Shown here piece by piece: positions 1 through 9,252 of a stretch of 64,000 nucleotides of DNA. The position numbers and the translations under genes are program-made. Origin of the DNA: an uncultured Bacteroides sp. (GTDB taxonomy: Bacteria; Bacteroidota; Bacteroidia; Bacteroidales; Bacteroidaceae); assembly GCF_902491285.1 (NCBI RefSeq), contig NZ_CABUHK010000011.1:25103-89102 (forward strand). Reading direction: 5' to 3'. Below the pieces are notes generated by a model. The model ran no database searches. It was not told where the DNA came from and worked only from the letters and a program-made list of their open reading frames with translations. Each line of letters starts with the position of its first letter. Positions within the stretch are counted from its first letter, which is position 1.

Positions 1-612
1 CGTCCGGGATTTCATTTGGACAGGACATCGACATGGGGATATGCCAAACTGTTCTACTCGCCTGATTCTACATCAAAAGCTGCCGGTATGCTGCTTTCTG
101 TTGCCGGACAGTACAAGGGGAATAATAACTTTGAATATGATTTGGTGGATATAGTGCGTCAGAGTAATGCTGATAAAGGTAATGTATTGCTCGAAGAGAT
201 ATCTCAGAGTTATGACCGGAAAGACAAAGGGAATTTCCGGAAGCAGACACGGCAGTTCCTTGACCTCATTCTCTCGCAAGACAGTTTACTGTCTACCCGG
301 AAAGAGTTTTCCGTTTCTTCCTGGCTGACTGCCGCACGTTCTCTAGGGACTACTGACGAAGAAAAGAAACTCTACGAATGGAATGCGTCTGCATTAATCA
401 CTGTCTGGGGTGATAGCATTGCTGCCAATCAGGGAGGCTTGCATGATTATTCTCATCGTGAATGGAGCGGTCTTCTGAAAGATTTGTATTATCCGCGTTG
501 GAAGGCTTTCTTTGAGCAGAAACAGCAGGAATTGGACGGCAAGTCTGTTGGTGAGGCGGTTAATTTCTATGAAATGGAAAAAGCCTGGGCAGAGAAATCG
601 CATGGATATTAA
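1..612 (+). CDS. Alpha-N-acetylglucosaminidase (GH89), C-terminal end, cut by window edge
   Basis: Only the last ~203 codons are present; the frame is open from base 1, so the start lies outside the window. The visible part matches the helical C-terminal domain of the GH89/NAGLU family, which removes alpha-linked N-acetylglucosamine from glycans such as heparan sulfate or mucin O-glycans. The most telling segment is GGLHDYSHREWSGLLKDLYY followed by PRWKAFF, equivalent to the family's conserved 'YA.KQW.GL..DYY.PRW..F' block. The catalytic residues are upstream and cannot be checked. The gene ends with TAA at 610-612 and faces a minus-strand gene across the repeat-rich spacer 613-1229. Confidence 0.8.
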   Translation, partial: RPGFHLDRTSTWGYAKLFYSPDSTSKAAGMLLSVAGQYKGNNNFEYDLVDIVRQSNADKGNVLLEEISQSYDRKDKGNFRKQTRQFLDLILSQDSLLSTRKEFSVSSWLTAARSLGTTDEEKKLYEWNASALITVWGDSIAANQGGLHDYSHREWSGLLKDLYYPRWKAFFEQKQQELDGKSVGEAVNFYEMEKAWAEKSHGY

Positions 613-777
613 TCTAAAAGTATAAGATAGTAGCGATTCTTTTCTTGTACTTTTAGCGAGGGTTCATCGGGTTCACCCTGTTGCTGGAACCCTGATGGAT
701 AAAGCGATAGCGGGTGAAAGAGAGAGGAAAAATCCGGTTGGAACCGTTCTTCATTCTTTCACCTTTGTTTTTTCGAT

Positions 778-840
778 ATGCTATGAGCTAATTCAATTAT
801 GCTATAAGCTAAAAGAAATATGCTATAACCAAAAAGAAAT
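778..840 (+). repeat. Three tandem 21-bp repeats
   Basis: Units at 778-798, 799-819 and 820-840 each begin ATGCTAT and continue A/G-AGCTAA-type sequence; units 2 and 3 share ATGCTATAA and end AAAAGAAAT. The units are slightly diverged. They lie inside the loop of the larger inverted repeat, just before the 22-bp array. Confidence 0.85.
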
Positions 841-908
841 TAGGTAATGGCAAATAATCTGTCAATCAATATGTTAATAGTAGAGTTGTCAAGTGTTAAT
901 AGCTTAAT

Positions 909-1018
909 TATCAGGTAGTACTACTTGATATGTTGGGTATATATAGCTGACGTGTTGGATCTATATGCCCAACGTGTCAGCTATATATATCCAACATATT
1001 GGATCTATATGTCCAATA
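909..1018 (+). repeat. Array of five 22-bp quasi-palindromic units
   Basis: Units fall at 909-930, 931-952, 953-974, 975-996 and 997-1018 without gaps. Each is a 7-nt arm, an 8-nt mostly A/T core (for example TATATATA or TCTATATG) and a 7-nt arm (TTGG...CCAA type). The first unit is itself a near-perfect palindrome centred on GTAGTACTAC. Across units, 928-958 pairs with 969-999 over 31 positions around a 10-nt loop: 28 Watson-Crick pairs and 3 pairs that are G-U in plus-strand RNA (937/990, 952/975, 953/974), with no true mismatch. This is not a CRISPR: there are no unique spacers. Confidence 0.85.
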
Positions 1019-1229
1019 GACACTGCAAGCGAAACGATAATGAAGGTGAAAGCGATGAAAGGTAATTTCTCTTTGTCTTTTTTCCTTGCTTTCACCCGCT
1101 ATGGCTTTATTCATCGGGTATTTAGCAATAAAGTGAAACCGGTGAACCTCCGGTTAAGCGCATAGAGGACTTTCTGCCGACAAGCCACAATATTATTGCC
1201 GTATATGATTTATTGCCGTATATGAGATT

Positions 1230-1676
1230 TTACTTTTCCAGCAACTCTTTCAGGAAATCATCCAACTCCTTATCCAGTCCTTTCAGCAGCTCGTCATTCA
1301 CCAATATCGTATCATCATCTACCAGCAGCAATTCCGTCACCGTTTCCTTATCTTCGTCCACCAATACGAACGAGTAAGGTTTCAGGATAGTCACCTTGTC
1401 AAAGTCGCCTGCATCTTTCATTCTGCAGAGGATGGTACGTAGGGAAGGTTCCACGTTTTCCAGAAAATCATCACCGTCATACGTAGCCCATTCTTCTATC
1501 ATGATGTTTGCCAACTCTTCATCATCATCGTTGTAAATAGTAAGTTGTCCCGAAGTCTGATCCGGTTGGAGATGAATGTCGGTAACGGTCGTTTGCTCGC
1601 AGTTACATGTATAGTTAGCGACTGCCTTTTGGATAGCCGCTTCGATAATAGATAGTGATTGTTGGCTCAATTTCAT
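1230..1676 (-). CDS. Conserved acidic hypothetical protein
   Basis: A 148-residue soluble protein, strongly acidic, with a run of D/E-rich segments (around residues 48-54 and 116-148) and no signal peptide or membrane segment. Two close cysteines (CNC, residues 24-26) are the only cysteines near the N-terminus. I do not recognise a characterised family; it resembles proteins found only in Bacteroidales and no function is assigned. The ATG at 1676 is preceded on the minus strand by an A/G-rich stretch (AAAAAGAAGGAACCC) that could serve as the translation initiation region. It is separated from the upstream lipoprotein gene by 61 bp, so the two may form one transcript. Confidence 0.65.
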   Translation of the reverse strand: MKLSQQSLSIIEAAIQKAVANYTCNCEQTTVTDIHLQPDQTSGQLTIYNDDDEELANIMIEEWATYDGDDFLENVEPSLRTILCRMKDAGDFDKVTILKPYSFVLVDEDKETVTELLLVDDDTILVNDELLKGLDKELDDFLKELLEK

Positions 1677-1737
1677 GGGTTCCTTCTTTTTGTTAGTTCA
1701 AAGGTATAAAAAAAATAAGATTTGATATACGATTTTC

Positions 1738-2844
1738 TTAAAAATCGTCATTAAATCGACTCATTTGCATCTTTAACTTAGGTAATTGGCTGTTTCTCTC
1801 CTTCAACTCCGCCAGATACAGGCTGGTGAGATAATAATTCGGCACATCGTCAATGGTGGCATGCATATTTTCCGATACATTCTTTTTCTCAATTTTCTTG
1901 GCTAGCTGCTGAGCTTTTTCAGCCCATTCCACTGCTTGTGCCAAACTGTCTTTCATCTCATAGTAAACCGCGATATTGAGGGCAGCCTGCATCTTCTTCT
2001 TTTCGCTCTTTGTTCCTTCGAAAGCCTGATGCCAAAGTTCATACGCGTTGTCCCATGAATTTTCGCGTACATAAACGGCGGCGTCCCGCATCGGTACCGA
2101 ACCGCCGGTATAAAGATACCGTGTTCCTTTTTTCCACACCGGAACAATATACTTCACCGGAATCGTTCCTGCAAATTCGGCAGCTTCCTGCAACATCTTC
2201 CTGTCGGGAATCATATGCGTAGCAGCTTCTATGGCCGAAGCACCGAATTCTTCCCAAAAGATGCTGTCGTTAGGGTGAAGCGTAGTCATCGGTCTGCTCC
2301 GTTCGGGTAGATAAATTCTGACTGTAGGGTATGCCTTGACGTCCACAGCTCCTTGGAAGCAGTTGAACTCATCCAGGTAACGGACAGTCTTTGTCGCTTT
2401 GAGTTGCAGATTTTCTACGGCAATGATTAAATCCACTCCTAAATCCGAAGCCAATTTGTGTACTTCTTCTTGACTCAGCGTGCTTTCACGCGGCAACTTA
2501 TCATTTGCCCGCAAAGCGGAATCGCAAATCACCACTTCGTCAAAGTAGTTCTGATGCGCAATCTCTTCGGCCAGTGCCTCTGTTGCCACTTTAGTGTCTC
2601 CATTCACGTAAGCCGTTGCACGACTTACTATCGGTGAGTTCTCTTTGATTTTTTCAGTTTGTGCCATCAGTTTGTTATCCGGCGTATTGCTGGTATTATT
2701 TACGATGGCAACTTTCCGAAGTTGGGGAGGGAAGCTAAGGTCGGCAGCTTGCAGGTAATCAATGGAAATCTGCTCCAGGCTTTGGCAGCTACTCAATGCC
2801 AGCAGGAACAAAGAAACGAAAGCCAGTGAATAAGATTTTGCCAT
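1738..2844 (-). CDS. DUF6340-type lipoprotein
   Basis: A 368-residue protein with a lipoprotein signal ending in the lipobox LALSSC, so Cys20 is the likely lipidated residue and the product is probably envelope-anchored. The first two thirds carry a fold of the kind seen in Bacteroidales lipoproteins assigned to DUF6340 (start QISIDYLQAADLSFP, then a KVAIVNNTSN strand). The last ~110 residues are helical and TPR-like (segments ENSWDNAYELWHQAF and ALNIAVYYEMKDSLAQAVEW). Function is unknown. It is followed at 61 bp by the acidic hypothetical protein on the same strand. The family name comes from memory of similar sequences, not a search. Confidence 0.7.
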   Translation of the reverse strand: MAKSYSLAFVSLFLLALSSCQSLEQISIDYLQAADLSFPPQLRKVAIVNNTSNTPDNKLMAQTEKIKENSPIVSRATAYVNGDTKVATEALAEEIAHQNYFDEVVICDSALRANDKLPRESTLSQEEVHKLASDLGVDLIIAVENLQLKATKTVRYLDEFNCFQGAVDVKAYPTVRIYLPERSRPMTTLHPNDSIFWEEFGASAIEAATHMIPDRKMLQEAAEFAGTIPVKYIVPVWKKGTRYLYTGGSVPMRDAAVYVRENSWDNAYELWHQAFEGTKSEKKKMQAALNIAVYYEMKDSLAQAVEWAEKAQQLAKKIEKKNVSENMHATIDDVPNYYLTSLYLAELKERNSQLPKLKMQMSRFNDDF

Positions 2845-2893
2845 AGTTTTGTTCTATTTAGTAATTTGACAAAAGTACTATTTTGAAAGAATA

Positions 2894-2936
2894 AAAGAAA
2901 GTCTCAAACAGTTTTTAACCGTTTGAGACTTTCTTT
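2894..2936 (-). terminator. Intrinsic terminator downstream of secA
   Basis: Perfect 16-bp inverted repeat, 2894-2909 (AAAGAAAGTCTCAAAC) with 2921-2936, loop of 11 nt at 2910-2920. Read on the minus strand it lies about 104 nt after the secA stop, and the descending arm runs into TTTCTTTTATTC. The flanking A and T runs would let it work in either direction. Confidence 0.75.
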
Positions 2937-3039
2937 ATAAATATGATGATAGAGAATCGAGATTAAAAATACAGAATCCTACGCAAAGAAAACATTCGTT
3001 TCCTGACTCTCAACTCTCCATTCTCAGCTCCTAACTTAT

Positions 3040-6000
3040 TTAAGCGTTTTTACCGTGACAGTTTTTATACTTCTTACCGCTTCCGCATGGGCAGGGATCA
3101 TTACGTCCCACAGTCTTTTCTGCACGGATTGGTTCACGTTTCTGCTGTTCACGAGTATCCTGGTTGGCAGCAGCCTGCTGATTCGGATCAGTCAACTCTT
3201 GTTTGTTTTCACGATACTTGCTCATGTCCTGGCGTTGCTCGGGAGCAGCCTGACGTACTTCTACACGGCGGGCAGCTTGTTCGTCCGGAGCTTCCTGCAC
3301 AGGGATTTGTCCGCGCATCAGGATAGCTACCGTCTGGTTATTAATCTTGTTGACCATTGCGTCAAACAAAGTAACGGACTCCAGTTTGTAAATCAACAGC
3401 GGGTCTTTCTGCTCGTAGCTTGCATTCTGTACAGAATGTTTCAGTTCGTCCAGCTCGCGCAGGTTCTCTTTCCATGCTTCGTCGATAACGTGAAGCAGGA
3501 TTGACTTCTCGAATGCTTTTACCACCTCTTTGGATTCTGATTCGTAAGCCGCTTTCAGGTTGCAGGAGATGTTATACATACGTTTGCCGTCCGTGATAGG
3601 AATCAAGATGTTCTCGTACATATGTCCCTGGTTCTCATATACCTGTTTGATGACCGGATTGGCAATCTGAGCCAGACGTTCAGTCTTGCGCTTGAAGTTC
3701 TCCATCGCAATGTTGAAAGTCTTTTCAGCCAACTTATCCTTCTTCTCGTTGCGGAATTCCTCTTCGGTGAACGGAGTTTCCATAGCCAACGTCTGAAGCA
3801 GTTCCATTTGGCAGCCTTCAAAATCATTGTTTTCGATGGCGTTTGCGCAACGGTCCCAAATCATATTCACGATATCCATACCGATACGTTCACCCATCAA
3901 TGCGTGGCGGCGTTTTGTATAAACAACCGTACGTTGTTTGTTCATTACGTCGTCATATTCCAACAGACGTTTACGGATACCGAAGTTGTTTTCTTCCACT
4001 TTCTTTTGGGCACGTTCGATGGAGTTGGAAATCATCTTGTGCTCAATCATTTCGCCTTCCTGGAAACCGAGCTTGTCCATTACGCTTGCGATACGGTCGG
4101 AAGAGAACAGACGCATCAAGTCATCTTCCAGTGACACGAAGAATACGGAAGAACCCGGGTCGCCCTGACGTCCTGCACGACCACGCAACTGGCGGTCTAC
4201 ACGACGGGATTCGTGGCGTTCCGTACCGATGATTGCCAAACCGCCCGCAGCTTTCACTTCCGGACTCAGCTTGATGTCGGTACCACGACCTGCCATGTTG
4301 GTAGCGATTGTCACCGCGCAACTGAAACCGGCTTTCGCTACAATCTCAGCTTCTTTCTGGTGCAACTTCGCATTCAATACGCTGTGTTCAATCTTGCGCA
4401 TGGTAAGCATCTTGCTCAGCATTTCGGAGATTTCTACCGAAGTAGTACCTACCAGTACCGGGCGTCCTGCCTGAACCAATCGTTCGATTTCTTCGATTAC
4501 AGCTTTATATTTTTCGCGTTTGGTCTTGTAAACGCGGTCATTCATATCCTTACGGGCAATCGGACGGTTGGTCGGGATAACGACTACATCCAGTTTGTAG
4601 ATGTCCCAAAGTTCGCCTGCTTCCGTTTCGGCAGTACCGGTCATACCGGACAGCTTGTGATACATACGGAAGTAGTTCTGTAAAGTAATCGTAGCGAAAG
4701 TCTGCGTAGCGGCTTCTACTTTCACACGTTCCTTGGCTTCAATAGCCTGGTGCAATCCATCGGAGTAGCGGCGGCCTTCCATGATACGGCCGGTCTGCTC
4801 GTCCACAATCTTCACTTGTCCGTCGATAACTACGTATTCGTCATCCTTCTCGAACATGGTGTATGCCTTCAATAACTGGTTGATGGTATGTACGCGTTCC
4901 GATTTAATGGCGTAGTTAGTCAGCAATTCATCTTTCTTCTGAAGTTTTTCTTCGTTGGTCAGGTTCGGTACATTTTCCAGTTCCGAGAGTTGTCCGGCGA
5001 TGTCGGGAAGAACGAACAAAGTAGGATCTTCAGAATTACCGGTAATCAAGTCCACACCTTTATCTGTCAGGTCTACACTGTTCAGCTTTTCGTCAATTAC
5101 GAAATACAACGGGTCAGTAACCTCGTGCATACGCTTGTTGTTCTGCTCCATGTAGATTTCTTCCGTCTTGAGCATACCGGCTTTGATACCCTGCTCACTG
5201 AGGAACTTAATCAAAGCCTTGTTCTTCGGCAGACACTTGTGGCTGCGATACAACGCAAGGAATCCTTCTTCCACCTCTTTCTTGTCATTCGATGCGATAA
5301 GTTTCTTGGCTTCGGACAGGTATTTGGTTGCCAGTACTTTCTGTGCTTCTACCAGGCGTTCTACCAATGGGCGGAGTTGCTCGAACAACTGGTCGTCACC
5401 CTTCGGTACAGGGCCGGAGATAATCAACGGAGTACGGGCATCGTCAATCAAAACGGAGTCAACCTCATCGACAATGGCATAGTTGTGCGGACGTTGCACC
5501 AGGTCTTTCGGGCTGATAGCCATATTATCACGCAGGTAGTCGAAACCGAATTCGTTGTTCGTACCGAACGTGATGTCAGCCATATATGCCTGGCGGCGTG
5601 CATCGGAGTTCGGTTGGTGTTTGTCGATACAGTCCACACTCAGACCGTGGAACATATAAAGAGGTCCCATCCATTCGGAGTCACGTTTTGCCAGATAATC
5701 ATTCACAGTCACCACGTGCACACCGTTTCCGGTCAATGCGTTCAGGAATACCGGGAGAGTGGCTACCAGGGTTTTACCTTCACCGGTTGCCATTTCTGCG
5801 ATTTTACCTTTATGCAGAACGACACCACCGAACAACTGAACGTCGTAGTGAACCATGTTCCATACCGTGTCGTTTCCACCGGCCATCCAGTGATTCTGAT
5901 AAATCGCCTTATCGCCTTCGATGCGTACAAAATCCTTTGTAGCAGCAAGCTGACGGTCGAAATCGGTAGCGGTCACTACTATTTCTTCATTTTCAGCAAA

Positions 6001-6360
6001 ACGTTTGGCGGTAGCTTTGACAATAGAGAAAGCAACGGGCAGAACTTCGTCCAGTGCCTTTTCATATTTTTCCAGAATTTCTTTTTCCGTCTTGTCTATT
6101 TGTGCAAAGACTTCTTCGCGGTCTTCCAGTTCGATACTTTCGACACTTGCTTTCAACTCTTCTACTTTCGCACGTTCGGCAGTAGCCGATTCATAGATGT
6201 ATTTTTTGATTTCTTCCGTTTTTGCACGGAGTGCATCGTTGTCTAGTTTCTCAACCTCAGGGTAAGCAGCTTTGATTTTCTCTACCCAGGGCTTGATTTC
6301 TTTCATGTCTCGCGTGGATTTGTTTCCGAAAATCGAGCTTAAAAATTCATTAAATCCCAT
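3040..6360 (-). CDS. secA: Preprotein translocase ATPase SecA
   Basis: A 1106-residue cytoplasmic/membrane-peripheral motor that drives unfolded preproteins through SecYEG. The order is as in the family: an N-terminal segment with a Bacteroidetes-type helical insertion (about residues 45-110), Walker A ATGEGKT at 191-197, the [18 protein letters not shown] block, the preprotein cross-linking domain, the second helicase domain with [12 protein letters not shown] and the [13 protein letters not shown] motif, and a C-terminal zinc SEC-C motif ending [21 protein letters not shown]-rich linker precedes the zinc motif. Length is above the ~900 residues of E. coli SecA but normal for Bacteroidales. 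A likely promoter lies at 6405-6412 and a terminator at 2894-2936, so it is probably monocistronic. secG lies in the same window at 22993. Confidence 0.98.
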   Translation of the reverse strand: MGFNEFLSSIFGNKSTRDMKEIKPWVEKIKAAYPEVEKLDNDALRAKTEEIKKYIYESATAERAKVEELKASVESIELEDREEVFAQIDKTEKEILEKYEKALDEVLPVAFSIVKATAKRFAENEEIVVTATDFDRQLAATKDFVRIEGDKAIYQNHWMAGGNDTVWNMVHYDVQLFGGVVLHKGKIAEMATGEGKTLVATLPVFLNALTGNGVHVVTVNDYLAKRDSEWMGPLYMFHGLSVDCIDKHQPNSDARRQAYMADITFGTNNEFGFDYLRDNMAISPKDLVQRPHNYAIVDEVDSVLIDDARTPLIISGPVPKGDDQLFEQLRPLVERLVEAQKVLATKYLSEAKKLIASNDKKEVEEGFLALYRSHKCLPKNKALIKFLSEQGIKAGMLKTEEIYMEQNNKRMHEVTDPLYFVIDEKLNSVDLTDKGVDLITGNSEDPTLFVLPDIAGQLSELENVPNLTNEEKLQKKDELLTNYAIKSERVHTINQLLKAYTMFEKDDEYVVIDGQVKIVDEQTGRIMEGRRYSDGLHQAIEAKERVKVEAATQTFATITLQNYFRMYHKLSGMTGTAETEAGELWDIYKLDVVVIPTNRPIARKDMNDRVYKTKREKYKAVIEEIERLVQAGRPVLVGTTSVEISEMLSKMLTMRKIEHSVLNAKLHQKEAEIVAKAGFSCAVTIATNMAGRGTDIKLSPEVKAAGGLAIIGTERHESRRVDRQLRGRAGRQGDPGSSVFFVSLEDDLMRLFSSDRIASVMDKLGFQEGEMIEHKMISNSIERAQKKVEENNFGIRKRLLEYDDVMNKQRTVVYTKRRHALMGERIGMDIVNMIWDRCANAIENNDFEGCQMELLQTLAMETPFTEEEFRNEKKDKLAEKTFNIAMENFKRKTERLAQIANPVIKQVYENQGHMYENILIPITDGKRMYNISCNLKAAYESESKEVVKAFEKSILLHVIDEAWKENLRELDELKHSVQNASYEQKDPLLIYKLESVTLFDAMVNKINNQTVAILMRGQIPVQEAPDEQAARRVEVRQAAPEQRQDMSKYRENKQELTDPNQQAAANQDTREQQKREPIRAEKTVGRNDPCPCGSGKKYKNCHGKNA

Positions 6361-6404
6361 TTGTATAAGTATGTTTATTATTTATCTATTTAAAATTTCT
6401 TGCG

Positions 6405-6412
6405 CAAAGTTA
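6405..6412 (-). promoter_or_regulatory. Probable -7 box of secA
   Basis: On the minus strand this reads TAACTTTG, matching the Bacteroides TAnnTTTG -7 consensus, about 45 nt before the secA ATG. No clear TTTG -33 box is seen at the usual distance. Confidence 0.5.
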
Positions 6413-6465
6413 CATTAAAATGCTGATTTATTAATGTTTTGCACCCTGTTTTTATGAGTAAACTT

Positions 6466-8040
6466 TTACCGTAAGTCGGTAATGGGTGCGGCAGAACAGG
6501 CATTGGGAGCCCGGATGCGCATGAAATGTGCCAGTGTAGGCGCAATATGTTCGATAGTTACAGGAGTCTGTATGATAGCCGGCTTCACCGAGTGACCGAT
6601 GAAAATCAGCGGTGAAGGAATAAACGAATGACGTACTACTTTACTTTCGCTGCTGTTTTCGTCCACCATAGTCCATCCGGGAAGGACGTCGATTACCAGG
6701 TCGCCCGAACGTTTGCGATGGTATCCGTTACGTATCTTATGAATCTCCGGAGTCCATGAACCCAGTAAAAGCCTGTTGGCGGAATATGCTTCGTTCACTC
6801 CGCTGAATTGCATGAGGAATTCGGCGGATTTCTCTTGTACCTCCGTCAAGTTCAGTTGCTTTTGTTCCAGCAACTTATGGTTCAGGTAAATCTGCTGGTT
6901 ATGATGCGTTTCCACGTATTTGCCTTCACCGTAGGTAGCCATCAGATACATATTCAGCAAAGCTGCGCAACGGTTGAGGTAAAATTCTCCGCCGGGAATC
7001 TTATAAAGTCCCGAATCGGCTGATTCGCTGTCCGTATATCCGGTGGAAGTGATGAAAATAAGTACATTCTGCAGACCTACTTTCTTGTCAAGCAACTCAA
7101 GTAAGTTGGCTATACTGCGGTCGAGACGTACATAGGTGTCCTGCATTTCCATGGCACATTCCTGTACGGATTTATGCGCATAGTTTCCGGCGTAGTAAGT
7201 GAGTGCCAATAAGTCAGTAATGTCATCCATGCCGATCGAACTTTTGTTCAGTGCTTCTTCGGCAAGAGCGTTTACTTCATCGTTCACAAAAGGGCTGGTG
7301 ATGAAACGCCGGTACTTATTGTTACGGTCATCGTCAAATTTATATTTGAAAACCATGTCCCGCCAATCTGGCAGAAAAGTGTACATTCCACGTGGGAAAA
7401 CAGGTTCCCAAGTAATGTTTGCAATACGGAAATCAATGGCTTGGCGGTCATTGTACTGGCTTGCCCACCAGGGAAATTCTCCGTAATAAGTGGTTCCGCT
7501 CCATTTTCCTGTGTTGGGATTAATCCAGAAAGCACCGTTCCCGGCATGTCCGGCAGCAAAAATCGCTGCGTCACATTTGGGAGCGATGGCATATACGAGC
7601 CCTTTGCCCTGAGTCGCAATTTTGAGCTCGTCGGCAATGGTGGAAGTCAGTAATTTGGCGGGTGAGCAGGTCTGGTCTGTATAATAACCCATAAATGCTG
7701 TGTCGTCCGTGCTGTTGACGGGGCGTAGGGTAGATACGTCCATCCATCGTTTGGAGATGATTCCGTTCATGGAAGGAGTCGTGCCGCTGTAAATGGCGGC
7801 TATGGCCGAAGAACGGTCTACACCGCTGAAAGTATATTGGGCGTTACAGAACACTCTTCCCTCTTTCCAGAGACGCTTGAAGCCTTTTTCGCCGTAGAGT
7901 GACGAAAATGCTTCCAGATAGTCCGTACGCAGTTGGTCAATCGTCAATCCTACCACAAGTTTAGGGGCAGTAGGAAGCGACTGAGCTTGTAGCCCTGTGA
8001 AGGTGAGTACGGTGATAAGGGAAGTCAGTAGTCCTTTCAT
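6466..8040 (-). CDS. Alkaline-phosphatase-superfamily protein with degenerate active site
   Basis: A 524-residue exported protein (signal peptide ending about LQAQS) of the type I phosphodiesterase / PafA-like branch of the alkaline phosphatase superfamily. The framework is recognisable: VVGLTIDQLR (Asp35), IYSGTTPSMNGI (83-94), the EMQDTYVRLDR helix, and the final IEHIAPTLAHFM. Several metal or nucleophile positions look changed. The 'T..GPGHA' nucleophile loop reads SGVDRSSAI (72-80). The 'TDY.GH' pair reads AGNYAH, so the Asp is gone while the His (289) stays. The usual 'SDHG' reads STGY (332-335). The 'KPGH' near the C-terminus reads KPAI. It is therefore probably not a normal metallophosphatase and may act as a binding or structural protein. 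Its ATG overlaps the DUF4105 stop by one base (TAATG), implying translational coupling. Confidence 0.8.
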   Translation of the reverse strand: MKGLLTSLITVLTFTGLQAQSLPTAPKLVVGLTIDQLRTDYLEAFSSLYGEKGFKRLWKEGRVFCNAQYTFSGVDRSSAIAAIYSGTTPSMNGIISKRWMDVSTLRPVNSTDDTAFMGYYTDQTCSPAKLLTSTIADELKIATQGKGLVYAIAPKCDAAIFAAGHAGNGAFWINPNTGKWSGTTYYGEFPWWASQYNDRQAIDFRIANITWEPVFPRGMYTFLPDWRDMVFKYKFDDDRNNKYRRFITSPFVNDEVNALAEEALNKSSIGMDDITDLLALTYYAGNYAHKSVQECAMEMQDTYVRLDRSIANLLELLDKKVGLQNVLIFITSTGYTDSESADSGLYKIPGGEFYLNRCAALLNMYLMATYGEGKYVETHHNQQIYLNHKLLEQKQLNLTEVQEKSAEFLMQFSGVNEAYSANRLLLGSWTPEIHKIRNGYHRKRSGDLVIDVLPGWTMVDENSSESKVVRHSFIPSPLIFIGHSVKPAIIQTPVTIEHIAPTLAHFMRIRAPNACSAAPITDLR

Positions 8041-9227
8041 TATTTCTTTTTAGATGTCACTATTAAGTTGCTCGCTGAACGTATCAGCAAACAGAGTGCC
8101 AAAGGTACAACAGCAAAGTCAAATCTTTGCGGAATTAGTGGAAAAAGCACTATAAAAAGTGTTAAAACGGCTAGATTCAAGGTCAAATACCAGCATTTCT
8201 TCCTTTTTCGGACACAATAAATGATGTATGGCAGGAAAAAAAGTTGCCCCGGATGGAACACCAGCAACAAGAAATTGGAGCTGACAGCCGGATGTTCGGA
8301 GAAGAGGGCAAGAAAAGCAAGGACGCATCCCACGATACCTGCCGCACCGAAGAGGAACAGGTCGATTCCCCATAATCCGGTTCTCCGCCGGATGCCGTAG
8401 ATGGTAGCACCGGCCGTTAGTATAAATAATAGTAACGCGCATTGTAGCGGAGTGGGTATCCAACTGCTTTCATCCGGTTCGGGAGTCGCGTCTACCACCA
8501 GTTCGGCGGCTTCAGCGAGCGGACGTTGGATGGAGTCGTTCTTAATTTGTGCACCGGCAAAAGCGTCCATCAGATAGAAAGGTGCAAACATCATCTGTCG
8601 TTGCGTGATAGGTTGGTCTGCTTCGCTTCCGATACATAAATCAATGCCGAAACGTGCCCACGGATGCCCTTTGCAATATTGATGTACAATGTCGCGGAAA
8701 GAACGTGAGCCATCCTGTGGCTCTGCGGGATAAATCACTTTTCCTGCAATGCTTTCTTCTATCTTGTCGCGAGGGCGGGTCGCACAATTATCGTAAAAGA
8801 AATTATAACGGTACACCTGGTTTTCAGGACGGTAATTGTCTTGCAGCAATCGGATTAATTTGATTTTCTCTTCATTGGTCATGTTCAAAGTTTGCTGCCA
8901 TACGCTGCGATTAAAGAATGCGTATTCTCCTGCAAAATGGGGGTAGTCGACAACTCCTAATCGGTAGTCTGTTTCTCCAAGAGAGAAGCGGAGTTCGAAA
9001 TTAGGGATGTCGAAACTGAATAATCCGTAATTGAATACGACATCAATCCCTTGTGAGGGGTTTTCGTAACGGATAGCGGTGTGCCCGAATAGGGTGTATA
9101 TTATTTCACCGGGTGCACAAGTCAGCAGGCTGAGACGGATGGAGTCATTGCTATTGGCAGTTGTTTGTCCGAAGGGCAGAAGCAACAGAAAAAGAGAGAA
9201 GATAGAATATAAAAAAGACCGTTTCAT
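8040..9227 (-). CDS. DUF4105 (Lnb-type) membrane protein
   Basis: A 395-residue protein starting MKRSFLYSIFSLF. The longer frame to 9347 lacks a ribosome site and would put 40 charged residues before the signal sequence, so ATG 9227 is preferred. After the signal peptide comes the DUF4105/Lnb N-terminal periplasmic domain (about residues 25-230) with the family's YTLFGHTAIRY and NFFYDNCATRPRD segments, a His and Cys arrangement like papain-fold NlpC/P60 enzymes. The C-terminal ~130 residues hold four or five transmembrane helices. The substrate is not known. It overlaps the phosphatase-fold gene by one base and is divergent from coaX. Confidence 0.85.
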   Translation of the reverse strand: MKRSFLYSIFSLFLLLLPFGQTTANSNDSIRLSLLTCAPGEIIYTLFGHTAIRYENPSQGIDVVFNYGLFSFDIPNFELRFSLGETDYRLGVVDYPHFAGEYAFFNRSVWQQTLNMTNEEKIKLIRLLQDNYRPENQVYRYNFFYDNCATRPRDKIEESIAGKVIYPAEPQDGSRSFRDIVHQYCKGHPWARFGIDLCIGSEADQPITQRQMMFAPFYLMDAFAGAQIKNDSIQRPLAEAAELVVDATPEPDESSWIPTPLQCALLLFILTAGATIYGIRRRTGLWGIDLFLFGAAGIVGCVLAFLALFSEHPAVSSNFLLLVFHPGQLFFLPYIIYCVRKRKKCWYLTLNLAVLTLFIVLFPLIPQRFDFAVVPLALCLLIRSASNLIVTSKKK

Positions 9228-9252
9228 CAGTAGGCTTGTTTTATTTTTGCGG

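Larger units (their letters stand above)
656..1152. repeat. Nested imperfect inverted repeat, ~110-bp arms
   Basis: Three nested pairs lie in the same order on both sides. Outer: 658-677 with 1133-1150. Middle: 694-720 with 1089-1115, 25 of 27 positions complementary. Inner: 750-767 with 1042-1059. Aligned end to end, the two arms are roughly 70% complementary with small gaps. No transposase is encoded between them. This could be a decayed MITE-like element, or a structured RNA/DNA element of the Bacteroides intergenic type. Target-site duplications were not recognised. Confidence 0.7.
613..1229. other. 617-bp non-coding, repeat-rich spacer between convergent genes
   Basis: No credible gene is seen here. 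One frame at about 965-1165 is open, but it runs through inverted repeats and has no ribosome binding site. The stretch is dominated by structure: an imperfect nested inverted repeat with arms of about 110 bp (about 656-770 against 1040-1152), three tandem 21-bp units (778-840), an array of 22-bp quasi-palindromes (909-1018), and a 14-bp direct repeat ATTGCCGTATATGA at 1195-1208 and 1212-1225 next to the stop of the minus-strand gene. These are listed separately. Confidence 0.8.

Noticed and set aside
909..1018. CRISPR array
   Set aside because: Units are contiguous at 22 bp, are themselves palindromic, and have no unique spacers; no cas genes are nearby. The same applies at 28750-28837.
965..1165. 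Short open frame in the first spacer
   Set aside because: It runs through the palindromic array and the inverted-repeat arm, with no start signal and no recognisable protein.
4888..6246. Long open frame antisense to secA (and several others opposite real genes)
   Set aside because: It lies wholly within secA, has no ribosome site, and its protein shows the Phe/Leu/Gln-rich bias of a reverse-strand shadow.
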